DNA from: Natronococcus sp. AD-5
GTDB taxonomy: Archaea; Halobacteriota; Halobacteria; Halobacteriales; Natrialbaceae
DNA length: 64,000 bases
Direction of reading: 5' to 3'
Assembly: GCF_030734285.1 (NCBI RefSeq)
Contig: NZ_CP132294.1
Location: 2,852,001-2,916,000, forward strand
Below are positions 7,623-15,368 of the stretch, piece after piece; positions within the stretch are counted from its first letter, which is position 1; each line of letters starts with the position of its first letter. Below the pieces are notes generated by a model. That model worked only from the letters and a program-made list of their open reading frames with translations, had not been told where the DNA came from and ran no database searches. The position numbers and the translations under genes are program-made.

Positions 7623-8696
7623 ATGACTCAGCAAATGGGTACGTTACGAGCGGACCGTCCGAGGGACGAAACGCAATCCGGCCACGAGGTGAGCGTTATC
7701 GACTCGATCGAGGAGATGAGTAAATCGCAGTGGAACGAAGTCGTCGATCGGGCGTCAAACGGCAGCGTCTTCCACCGATACGAGTGGCTAGAGGCCGTCG
7801 AACGCGGGCTCGAGTATACGCCGAAACACATGGTGGTATCGAAGGACGGAAACACCATCGGGATCTTTCCGAATTTTGTCGTCGACATCCCGATGATTCC
7901 GTTTCGGCGGCTGTGCTCGAGTTACCCGGGATTCGGAGGGCCAGCGATAACGACGGATACGAACGAATCACTCTCGCTGATGGTCGAGACGATTCCGGAA
8001 CTCTGCACCGGGCGAACGATCGTACACGAGATCCGGACGTGTAACGCAGATTACCTCCGTTACGGCGATTTCCTTCGATCGAAGGGGTATCGTCCGGCCC
8101 GCCTGAAAGGACGGTTTCTTCTTCATCTTGACAAGGGATACGATGAAATATTCGCGGGGATGAGTAAGTCGAGGCGCAAGGGAATCGAGAAAGGGCGGAA
8201 AACCGATTACGAGATTGTCGAGGAGGAACTCACGAGGGCGAACGTGAGACGGTTTCACCGGGTGTACGAGCGACACATGAATCAGGTCGGCGGAGACGCG
8301 TATCCGATGGCGTTTTTCGAGAAGTTACTGGAGATTAAATCGCGGCTCCTCCTGCTCACGCTTCGCATCGAAGGGGAGTACGCGGGCGGCTTCCTGGAAC
8401 TGTTAGACGACGAACAATCCGCCGTACACGGGTTCTTCGCCGCCGTTCCCGAGGAGTATTACGAGTACTACGCGTCCGAACTGCTCTACGATCACGTGAT
8501 TCGGTGGGCGATCGAACACGGGTACGAGACGTACGATTTCGGCGGCGCGAGCGGAGACTTCGAAGACGGGGTATTCAGGTTCAAAGAGGGGTTCGGCGGT
8601 CGATTAGTCCCCAACCTCTACTGGGAACGCGGGAGCGGACTCGGCTGGAAACTGGCGAAAATCGGACGATCGCTCTACCTGCGAAACGCCAAATGA
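7623..8696 (+). CDS. FemAB-like / GNAT-fold acyltransferase
   Basis: The 357-residue protein resembles the FemAB/BioF2-like GNAT superfamily. It has an N-terminal half with SVFHRYEWLEAVERG and FPNFVVDIP, a central MSKSRRKGIEKGRKTDYEI block typical of the second GNAT-like domain, and a C-terminal EYYEYYASELLYDHVIRWAIEHGYETYDFGGASGD stretch. In bacteria these proteins transfer amino acids to peptidoglycan precursors. Archaeal members often lie near polysaccharide genes and their substrates are unknown. The codon choice is less GC-biased than the neighbours (ATA, AGG, AGT codons), consistent with transfer in the tRNA-bounded island. Confidence 0.75.
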   Translation: MTQQMGTLRADRPRDETQSGHEVSVIDSIEEMSKSQWNEVVDRASNGSVFHRYEWLEAVERGLEYTPKHMVVSKDGNTIGIFPNFVVDIPMIPFRRLCSSYPGFGGPAITTDTNESLSLMVETIPELCTGRTIVHEIRTCNADYLRYGDFLRSKGYRPARLKGRFLLHLDKGYDEIFAGMSKSRRKGIEKGRKTDYEIVEEELTRANVRRFHRVYERHMNQVGGDAYPMAFFEKLLEIKSRLLLLTLRIEGEYAGGFLELLDDEQSAVHGFFAAVPEEYYEYYASELLYDHVIRWAIEHGYETYDFGGASGDFEDGVFRFKEGFGGRLVPNLYWERGSGLGWKLAKIGRSLYLRNAK

Positions 8697-8835
8697 TCCG
8701 GCGTCGGTCCGCGGGACGCGATTTATTTCCCGGTGAGGAGGGTGCTTACCGACGCGAACACCGTCAATAACTAACTGTCGAACGGTCAGAGTGGAAAACG
8801 GGCGTCTCCTCGCGTGATGTAACTGCTCCCCGTGC

Positions 8836-8907
8836 GTCCGAGGTGGTCTAATGGTAAGATTCGACCCGTGTCGGTCGAGATACGCGGTTCGACTCCCGTC
8901 CTCGGAC
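8836..8907 (+). pseudogene. tRNA-like relic
   Basis: GTCCGAG (8836-8842) pairs perfectly with CTCGGAC (8901-8907) as an acceptor stem. Between them is a D-arm-like GGTCTAATGGTAAGATT, as in haloarchaeal tRNA-Gly, and a CGACC/GGTCG anticodon-like stem whose loop has only six bases. A GGTTCGACTCCC T-loop follows whose stem is mispaired. The short anticodon loop and broken T-stem make it unlikely to function. Confidence 0.5.
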
Positions 8908-9377
8908 CTCGACGGTACCCGCCGTCGCTTCGGTCTCCATTGGTCGTCAAACGGGTTGTCGACGAAGACGCGAGCGCTGCCGGTCGATCGTCGCAGCGAC
9001 GGAAACTTCGCGATCACTCGCGCCTCAGCGACGACCGAGACGCGCTAAGCGGCGACATCGCCCTCACGCGGCCACCTCCGGTGAGTCGAAGCGACGTCTC
9101 GCGGTCGAGGCGCGCGGTCCCGATGAGCGACGGAACGAAGGGAATCGCCGAACTCGAGGCACGGTTCTCGGTTCGTATCGGAAACCTCGTGCCATCCGCA
9201 AGTCGGTCGCAACGTCGCTCGAGTGCCAGCGCTTCTCCGACAGGCGGGACTCCCGTGTCGTACCGGACGGAGTGAAACTTCCGGTTCAAATCCCCACCCT
9301 GGCGCTTTCCGCGTTCAACGGTTCAACACCGACGAGCGGCGCGTAGGGGTACGGATCGCTCGAGCCGGCGCCGTCGC
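8908..9377. other. Island tail without a supported gene
   Basis: Open frames exist on both strands but none has a recognisable domain, a plausible start signal or coherent composition. The stretch contains the third, decayed copy of the tRNA-Ser end (9283-9304) and marks the end of the accessory island. Confidence 0.5.
9283..9304 (+). repeat. att-like direct repeat, copy 3 (decayed)
   Basis: GGTTCAAATCCC followed by CCTGGCG matches the tRNA-Ser end at 19 of 22 positions. Just upstream, ACGGAGTGA (about 9267-9275) also matches the degenerate copy at 6187-6195 but not the intact tRNA. It appears to be the distal boundary of the island. Confidence 0.6.
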
Positions 9378-9503
9378 CTACTGTTCGATCTCGACGGGCT
9401 GATCGCACGCGATCCAGCGGTTTGGGTCCTCGCACTCGCGAACTTCGAAGTAGCCGTCTTCGCTGAACGACGCCTCGTACTCCGGATCCTGGTTGGAGCT
9501 CAT
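9378..9503 (-). CDS. Small acidic hypothetical protein
   Basis: The 41-residue open frame has no long family match that I can name. The composition is acidic (pattern FSEDGYFEVRECEDPNRWIACD) and resembles short haloarchaeal proteins that end in a W-I-x-x-D turn. Two cysteines lie ten residues apart. It begins with ATG at 9503 and is divergent from the SRAP gene. Coding status is inferred from composition only. Confidence 0.5.
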   Translation of the reverse strand: MSSNQDPEYEASFSEDGYFEVRECEDPNRWIACDQPVEIEQ

Positions 9504-9733
9504 ACGCGAGGCGAGTACGGCACCCCCAATCAGTACGAGCGACTTACCGGCGTCAGCGGGCGGTAAATCGGCGCCTACACCCCCGTTTCGTCCCGCAAAA
9601 TCGTTCGCGGTCGATCGACCGGACGATCACGACGGCGAGACGGCGACGACCAGCGTCAGCCGGAGGGAGGTCGGGCAACGCGGTGACCGCTGGAAGCGAG
9701 ACAGCCTTCGGTATAGAGACCCTACCGAGGAGT

Positions 9734-10486
9734 ATGTGCGGCCGCTACACGCTATTCGTCGAGCAGGACGACCTCGAGGAGCGGTTCGACGCCCGGTTTA
9801 CCGGACCGTTCTCGCCGCGGTACAACGCCGCGCCGGGACAGAAGTTGCCGGTGATCACGAACGACGAGCCCGAGACGATCCGGCGCCTCGAGTGGGGTCT
9901 CGTTCCCTCCTGGGCCGACGACGCCACCAACGGGCTCGTCAACGCGCGTGCGGAGTCCGTCGCCGAGAAACCGAGCTTCCGGGCGGCTTACGAGCGTCGC
10001 AGGTGTCTGGTCCTCGCGGACGGCTTCTACGAGTGGGCCGAGACCGAAACCGGCGAGCGAATCGAGGATTCGCGATCCTCGTCGGACCGTCGATCTGACG
10101 GTGGAAAGCAGCCCTACCGGATCGCCTTCGAGGACGACCGACCGTTCGCGATGGCGGGGCTGTGGGAGCGGTGGGAACCCGAGACGACCCAGACCGGTCT
10201 CGACGTGTTTGGGGGCGGAGTCGAGGAGGAAGGCGACGACGGCGGCCCGCTCGAGACGTTCACCGTCATCACGACCGAGCCGAACGACCTGGTCGCGGAG
10301 TTGCACCATCGGATGGCCGTCATCCTCGAGCCCGATCGCGAGCGGGAGTGGCTGACGGCCGACGATCCGCGGGGTTGCCTCGAGCCGTATCCGGCCGCCG
10401 AGCTACGAGCGTACCCGGTTTCGACGGCGGTCAACGATCCCGCGACCGACGAGCCGTCGCTGGTCGAACCGCTCGAACCAGCGTAG
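9734..10486 (+). CDS. SRAP-domain protein (HMCES/YedK family)
   Basis: SRAP proteins form a covalent crosslink to abasic sites in single-stranded DNA and so protect them during replication. The start is at ATG 9734 because the family begins MCGRYTL, with Cys2 becoming the catalytic N-terminus after Met removal. Further family residues are RYNAAPGQ, LVNARAES with the conserved Asn, GFYEWA with the active-site Glu, and ELHHRMAVIL with the conserved His. The 250-residue length is slightly long. An insert (about residues 112-135, Ser/Asp/Arg-rich) and a Gly/Glu-rich loop near 160-172 interrupt the core. Confidence 0.93.
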   Translation: MCGRYTLFVEQDDLEERFDARFTGPFSPRYNAAPGQKLPVITNDEPETIRRLEWGLVPSWADDATNGLVNARAESVAEKPSFRAAYERRRCLVLADGFYEWAETETGERIEDSRSSSDRRSDGGKQPYRIAFEDDRPFAMAGLWERWEPETTQTGLDVFGGGVEEEGDDGGPLETFTVITTEPNDLVAELHHRMAVILEPDREREWLTADDPRGCLEPYPAAELRAYPVSTAVNDPATDEPSLVEPLEPA

Positions 10487-10550
10487 CGGCCGGACGGCGC
10501 ACCGGTACGTCGAATCGGGTTCGAGTCCGCGAGGCGAGCGCGGTCGGCGG

Positions 10551-12152
10551 CTAGAGCCCCTCGCGTCCGCCCTGCGAGAGGAGGACGACCATCGAGAGTC
10601 CGGAGACGAAGAGCAGGATCAGCGCGGGGATCGCGGCATACTGAAAGTAGGCGGCCTCCTGGGCGCGCCAGATGATCGTGACGAGCGTTTCGAAGCCGGT
10701 CGGACGGAGGATCAGGGTCGCCGGAAGCTCCTTCATCGTCGTCAGGAACACGAGCGCCGCGCCGGCGGTTATCCCCGGCGCGATGAGCGGAAGCGTGATC
10801 GACCGAAACGTGCGAAGCGGCGTCTCTCCCAGCGTGCGCGCGGCCTCGACGAGTCGCGGATCGACCTGCAGGGTCGTCGTCCGGATCGATCCGACCGCTT
10901 GCGGCATGAACCGAACGACGTAGGCGAACACCAGCAGCGGGATCGTCTGGTAGACCATCGGCGCGTAGCCCGCGCCGAAGTAGACGAGCGCGAGCGCCAG
11001 GACGATCCCCGGGACGGCGAAGCCGACGTACGTCGCCCGTTCGACGAGTCCCGCCAGCGGCGAGTCGTGTCTAGCCGCGAAGTACGCGACCGGCAGCGCC
11101 GCGAGCACGGCGACGGCCGCGGCGGCGGCGGCGACCGTCACGGAGTTTACCGCGTAGTCGAGCTCGAACGCGAGCGACGGTCGCGCGTCCGGATCGGCGG
11201 TCACGAGCCAGAGGCCGAGGATCCACAGCGGGACGACCAGCGACAGGCCCACGACCGACGCCGGTAGCGCCGTCGCCGGCCAGCGCCAGACGCCGAGCTC
11301 GATGACGGGGTCGGCCGACCCGGCCGAGCCGTCGCCGCGGACCGTCTCGTCGGGTCTGGCCCACCACTCGAGCGCCAACACGACGAGGACGATCGCGAGC
11401 AGCTGCAGGGAGAGAAACGCCGCGTAGTCCTGCCCCCAGGCGTTGTACTCGACGTAGATCTGCCGGGTGAACACCGGTAACTGCATGATCGCGGGCGTTC
11501 CGAAGTCCGAAACGGCGTACAGCGCCGCGAGCAGCGCGCCGGCGACGATCGCCGGACGGACCTGCGGGAGCGTCACCCGACGGAACGCCCCCCACTTGCC
11601 GTGGTTGAGCGTTCGGGCGGCGTCGAGGAGCGTGGTATCGAACGAGAGGAGCGCCGCGCGGGTCGTGAGGTAGACGTAGGGGTACGTATAGAGCGTAATG
11701 ACCAGCGTCGTGCCGGGAAGCCCGTAAATCTCCGGCAACCGCTCGATGCCGAGCGGCTGAAGGACGGACTGGAACTCGCCGCGGGGACCGAACGCGGAGA
11801 CGAACGCGAACGCGCCGATGTAGCTCGGAACCACGAGCGGGAGGGCGACGACGACCGACCAGAAGCGCCGGAGCGGGAGGTCCGTCTGGACGGTCAACCA
11901 CGCCAGCGGAACGCCGATCAGCACCGACAGGACGGTCACCGCCGTCATCAACAGGAGGCTGTTGCCGACGACCTCCGCCGTCTCCGGGCGAACGAGCATC
12001 CCTCGCGCGCGATCGAGATTCACCCGCGCCGCTTCGAGTACGAGCCACGAGAGGGGAAACAGCATACTCGCGGCGATCGCGCCGGACAAAAGCGCCAGGT
12101 CCAGCGGTACGTCGTCTCCGACGAACCGCCGAAGCGGAGCGGTAGATTTCAT
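10551..12152 (-). CDS. Fe(III)-type ABC transporter permease (fused double permease)
   Basis: The 533-residue protein has about 12 membrane segments and two tandem binding-protein-dependent permease domains, as in FbpB/FutB/SfuB. Each half carries an EAA loop for contact with the ATPase: DAARTLNHGKWGAFRRVTLPQVRP near residues 190-215 and EAARTLGETPLRTFRSITLPLIAP near 435-460. It is divergent from the gluconate-dehydrogenase-like pair, and the iron-box palindrome at 12255-12268 lies in the shared upstream region. The likely partner binding protein is at 17592-18719. No ATP-binding subunit is encoded in this window. Thiamine permease (ThiP) has a similar architecture, so substrate assignment rests on the binding protein and operators. 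Confidence 0.82.
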   Translation of the reverse strand: MKSTAPLRRFVGDDVPLDLALLSGAIAASMLFPLSWLVLEAARVNLDRARGMLVRPETAEVVGNSLLLMTAVTVLSVLIGVPLAWLTVQTDLPLRRFWSVVVALPLVVPSYIGAFAFVSAFGPRGEFQSVLQPLGIERLPEIYGLPGTTLVITLYTYPYVYLTTRAALLSFDTTLLDAARTLNHGKWGAFRRVTLPQVRPAIVAGALLAALYAVSDFGTPAIMQLPVFTRQIYVEYNAWGQDYAAFLSLQLLAIVLVVLALEWWARPDETVRGDGSAGSADPVIELGVWRWPATALPASVVGLSLVVPLWILGLWLVTADPDARPSLAFELDYAVNSVTVAAAAAAVAVLAALPVAYFAARHDSPLAGLVERATYVGFAVPGIVLALALVYFGAGYAPMVYQTIPLLVFAYVVRFMPQAVGSIRTTTLQVDPRLVEAARTLGETPLRTFRSITLPLIAPGITAGAALVFLTTMKELPATLILRPTGFETLVTIIWRAQEAAYFQYAAIPALILLFVSGLSMVVLLSQGGREGL

Positions 12153-12254
12153 GGTCGATCTCGGTATCGGTCACGGGCTCTCGACCGCTCGGGTAACGGC
12201 GATCGTCCGCCCTCGCGTACTCCTTCGAGGGTCTCGTTCCAACGAGTATAAGGT

Positions 12255-12268
12255 TTAGGTTTACCTAA
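12255..12268. promoter_or_regulatory. DtxR/IdeR-like iron box 1
   Basis: The palindrome TTAGGT-TT-ACCTAA has six perfect pairs per arm. It begins just after a TATA-like TATAAGG (12247-12253) and ends nine bases before ATG 12278. It therefore covers the expected transcription start, as a repressor site would. The core equals the TTAGGYNNRCCTAA heart of the DtxR/IdeR consensus. Confidence 0.75.
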
Positions 12269-12277
12269 TCCGCTCGC

Positions 12278-12805
12278 ATGGAGTTGACCAGGCGAGACGC
12301 GGTCGCCGCGCTGGCGGCGCTCGGCGCGGGTGGCGCGGTCGCGACCGGTCTCCGGCGATCCGATCGACGGGGGACGGACGCCGCGGTCGACGACGAGCAC
12401 CTTCGCGAGACGCTGATCGCCGCGGCCGAGGTCGTCTACCCCGACCGTGTAACCGGAACGGCGACGTTCGTCGAGGCGTTTCTCGAGGGACGACTGGAGA
12501 ACCCCGACCACGTAGACGGCCTGCGCGAGGCGGTCGCCGACCTCGAGCGGCTGTCGGAGGAGTGGTACGGCGACGCCGTCTCCGAACTGTCGCCGGCCGA
12601 GCGCGACTCGCTGTTGCGCGACGTCGGAGCGGATACCGCCGACGAGGATCCCGACGGAACGACCGCGGAGCGGGTGCGTTACTACGTCGTTAACGAGTTG
12701 CTGCTGGCGCTGTACGCGTCGCCGACGGGCGGCGAACTGGTCGGCATCGAGAACCCGCAGGGCCACGCGGGCGGAATCGACACCTACCAGCGGGGGCCGC
12801 AGTGA
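12278..12805 (+). CDS. Gluconate 2-dehydrogenase subunit 3-like Tat protein
   Basis: The 175-residue protein has a Tat-type N-terminus (LTRRDAVAALAALGAGGAVATG). A helical domain of the gluconate 2-dehydrogenase subunit 3 family follows, with the landmarks AAAEVVYPDRVTGTATFVEAFLEGRL and YYVVNELLLALYASPTGGELVGIENPQGHAGG. In bacteria this small subunit escorts and exports the GMC flavoprotein. The next gene is exactly such a flavoprotein and overlaps by four bases, so the two should form one complex at the cell surface. It is directly controlled by iron box 1. No cytochrome c subunit is nearby. Confidence 0.85.
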   Translation: MELTRRDAVAALAALGAGGAVATGLRRSDRRGTDAAVDDEHLRETLIAAAEVVYPDRVTGTATFVEAFLEGRLENPDHVDGLREAVADLERLSEEWYGDAVSELSPAERDSLLRDVGADTADEDPDGTTAERVRYYVVNELLLALYASPTGGELVGIENPQGHAGGIDTYQRGPQ

Positions 12806-14433
12806 GTTCCGAACGCCCGCCCGCCGAGGGACCGGAACCCGTCGACGGCGCCGATCGGGCGCCGATCGAGGACGCCGACGTCTGCGTTATCGGGGCGGGA
12901 CCGGCCGGCGGACTGATCGCGGATCGACTGGCTCGCGCCGACAAGCGGGTGGTCGTGCTCGAGGCGGGGCCGCGGTTCGATCCCGCCGACCGGCTCGCGC
13001 GCCAGGAACGGGCGATCCGCCCCGCCTACGATCGGCCGGACGTCTGGGACGGCGATCCCGAGCGGGACGACCACGCCGCGAGCGGCGAGCGGTTCTACCC
13101 GCTCAACCACGCCCGGGTGAAGGGCGTCGGCGGCTCGACGCTGCACTGGCAGGGGATGGTGATGCGACTCCACGAGGACGACTTCAACTCACGGAGTGCC
13201 CGCGGCGTCGGCGACGACTGGCCGATCGACTACGAGGATCTGCGACCGTACTACGCGGAGGCGGAGCGCGAACTCGGCGTCGCCGGCGCCGACGACAATC
13301 CCTTCGCGCCGCCCCGCGAGGAGCCCCATCCGATGCCCGCGTTCCCGCCCTCGTACAGCGACGGGCTGTTCGCAGAAGCCTGCGAGACCCTCGAGATCGC
13401 GATGCACTCGGTGCCGAACGCGCGCAACTCGGAGCGCTACGACGATCGCAGCGCCTGCGTCGGGTACGGCACCTGCCAGCCCGTCTGTCCGTCCGGCGCG
13501 AAGTACGACGCGACCGTCCACGTCGAGCGCGCCGAGCGCAGGGGCGCGACGGTGATCGATCGCGCGCCCGTCCAGCGGCTCGAGCACGGCCCCGACGCGA
13601 TCGAGGCCGCCGTCTACGCCACCCCCGACGACGAGGAACACCGCCAGGCGGCGGACGCCTTCGTCGTCGCCTGCGGCGGCGTCGAGACGCCGCGGCTCCT
13701 CCTCCTGTCGGACTCGCGTCACTACCCCGACGGGCTGGCCAACTCGAGCGGGCTCGTCGGGAGCTTCTTCATGGACCACCTGTTCGCGGGGATGGGCGGC
13801 GTGCTCGACGAACCGACCCGACAGAACCACGTCGGCTTTCTCACCAGCGAGTGTCACCAGTTCTACGACGAGGCCGACGAGGACGTCGGCCCGTTCAAAC
13901 TCGAGTTTTTCAACTACGACGGACCCTCACCGGTCGAGACGGCGCTGTCGGGGGACGACTGGGGCGACGACCTCCTCGAGCGTCTCCGGACGGAGTACGG
14001 CAACCACATCGGGATGGGCGCGCTGATCGAACAGCTCCCCCGCGAGGAGAGCTACGTCGCGCTCGATCCAGAGCGCACGGACGATCGCGGAAACCCCGTT
14101 CCCGACGTTCACTGGACGGTCGACGACCGCGCGCGCCGGACGATCGAGCGGGCGAACGAGATCCAGCGCGAGATTCTCGACGAACTCGGCGCCGAACGCA
14201 CCTGGGAAGTCGGCCCCGACGACACCGGGCCGGCGTACCACCACATGGGGACGACCCGGATGGGCGACGACCCGACCGAGAGCGTCGTCGATTCGCGCCT
14301 GCGAACGCACGACCTCGAGAACTGCTGGATCGCCTCGAGCAGCGTCTTTCCGACCGGCGGCGCGATGAACCCGACGCTGACGATCGCCGCGCTCGCGCTG
14401 AAGGCCGCGGATCACGTTCTCGAGGCGCTGTGA
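12802..14433 (+). CDS. GMC family flavin oxidoreductase (gluconate dehydrogenase large-subunit type)
   Basis: The 543-residue protein begins with GTG at 12802, overlapping the preceding stop. The FAD-binding VIGAGPAGGLIADRLA and VVVLEAG lie at about 30-55, and the second FAD contact GVGGSTLHWQGM near 112. The C-terminal catalytic block is YHHMGTTRMGDDP near 477-489, with AMNPTLTIAALAL near 520-532. A cysteine cluster (CVGYGTCQPVCPSG, about 219-232) resembles that of sugar-acid and long-chain alcohol dehydrogenases of this family. It lacks its own signal and would be carried out by the Tat-tagged small subunit. The substrate is unknown. Its iron-box control and glycosyltransferase neighbours suggest a sugar or glycan substrate, by inference. 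Confidence 0.88.
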   Translation: MSSERPPAEGPEPVDGADRAPIEDADVCVIGAGPAGGLIADRLARADKRVVVLEAGPRFDPADRLARQERAIRPAYDRPDVWDGDPERDDHAASGERFYPLNHARVKGVGGSTLHWQGMVMRLHEDDFNSRSARGVGDDWPIDYEDLRPYYAEAERELGVAGADDNPFAPPREEPHPMPAFPPSYSDGLFAEACETLEIAMHSVPNARNSERYDDRSACVGYGTCQPVCPSGAKYDATVHVERAERRGATVIDRAPVQRLEHGPDAIEAAVYATPDDEEHRQAADAFVVACGGVETPRLLLLSDSRHYPDGLANSSGLVGSFFMDHLFAGMGGVLDEPTRQNHVGFLTSECHQFYDEADEDVGPFKLEFFNYDGPSPVETALSGDDWGDDLLERLRTEYGNHIGMGALIEQLPREESYVALDPERTDDRGNPVPDVHWTVDDRARRTIERANEIQREILDELGAERTWEVGPDDTGPAYHHMGTTRMGDDPTESVVDSRLRTHDLENCWIASSSVFPTGGAMNPTLTIAALALKAADHVLEAL

Positions 14434-14449
14434 GTCCTGTTCCGTTGTT

Positions 14450-14463
14450 TTAGGCGAACCTAA
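14450..14463. promoter_or_regulatory. DtxR/IdeR-like iron box 2
   Basis: TTAGGC-GA-ACCTAA, flanked by further T and A so the arms extend outward. It sits immediately upstream of and touching the TATA-like AAAATATAAG (14463-14472), over the BRE/TFB site of the glycosyltransferase promoter (ATG at 14497). Confidence 0.75.
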
Positions 14464-14496
14464 AAATATAAGTGCGACGGGAAGAGAGTACCGCCG

Positions 14497-15255
14497 ATGG
14501 GTCACGCCGACGGGCGCGTCGGAGACGGCGCGGACGACACCGAGACCGCGGGCGGCGATCGGGACGCTGACGGCGACGCGTACACGTTCGAGGACGTCAG
14601 CGTCGTGATGGGAACGTACAACGAGGAGGAAGCGATCGGCAAGGTGCTCTCGGACGTCGAGGCGGTCACCGACGGAAACGCCGAGGTCGTCTGCGTCGAC
14701 GGCTCTTCGGATCGCACGCCGGAGATCGCCCGCGAACGCGGTGCGACGGTTATCGAACAGCGACCGCAGGGGTACGGCGTCGCCGTGCGCGCGGCGATCC
14801 TCGAACCGAATCGACCGATCGTCGTCACCACCGACTGCGACGACACCTACCCGATGGAGCAGCTTCCGGAGTTCCTCGAATGGCTCAACGAGGGCTACGA
14901 CGTCGTCAGCGGCGATCGCCTCTACCACGGCGCCGACGCGATGCCGGCGTTCAATCGGTTCGGCAATCGCGCGTTCGCCGCGGTCGCGAGCGTCCTGATG
15001 GGTACCCGCGTCCACGACACGACGACGGGGATGCGCGCGTACCGCCGCGAGGTCGTCGAGTCGATCCGCTGGACCGAGAACACCGGCCTCTCGGCGGAAC
15101 TGCTGATCCGCCCGCTGATGCGGGGGTACGAGGTCCGCGAACACCCGATCGAGTACCGCGAGCGCGCCGGCGAGACCAAACTCGACCCGATCGAGGGCGG
15201 CGCCGCCATCGCGAAGTCGATCGTCAAAGTTTGTCTCGAGGAGCGGTTCCGGTGA
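14497..15255 (+). CDS. GT2 glycosyltransferase, dolichyl-phosphate hexose synthase type
   Basis: The 252-residue protein has the GT-A fold of DPM1-like enzymes. These load a sugar from a nucleotide donor onto dolichyl phosphate at the inner membrane face. Motifs are VVMGTYNEEEAIGKVL, VCVDGSSDRTPEIAR, RPQGYGVAVRAAI and the acidic DCDDTYP near 110-116. The acceptor-side GMRAYRREVVESI and EHPIEYRERAGETKLDP complete the family pattern. There are no C-terminal membrane helices. An acidic N-terminal extension of about 28 residues is typical of halophiles. Its own iron box suggests induction with the neighbouring genes. It faces the PMT-like gene, which would be a logical user of its lipid-linked product. 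Confidence 0.85.
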   Translation: MGHADGRVGDGADDTETAGGDRDADGDAYTFEDVSVVMGTYNEEEAIGKVLSDVEAVTDGNAEVVCVDGSSDRTPEIARERGATVIEQRPQGYGVAVRAAILEPNRPIVVTTDCDDTYPMEQLPEFLEWLNEGYDVVSGDRLYHGADAMPAFNRFGNRAFAAVASVLMGTRVHDTTTGMRAYRREVVESIRWTENTGLSAELLIRPLMRGYEVREHPIEYRERAGETKLDPIEGGAAIAKSIVKVCLEERFR

Positions 15256-15368
15256 GGGACGATCCCGGCCCCGCGGAACCGACCGTCTTTCCGGGCCGCG
15301 GGAATAGCTGCATAACTGGGTGACTGAATAACTGGTTCTCGAGTTCCGCGACCGTCGTCGCCGTCCGG

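Noticed and set aside
8836-8907. Functional tRNA at this position
   Set aside because: The six-base anticodon loop and mispaired T-stem rule out a normal tRNA, so it is reported as a relic.
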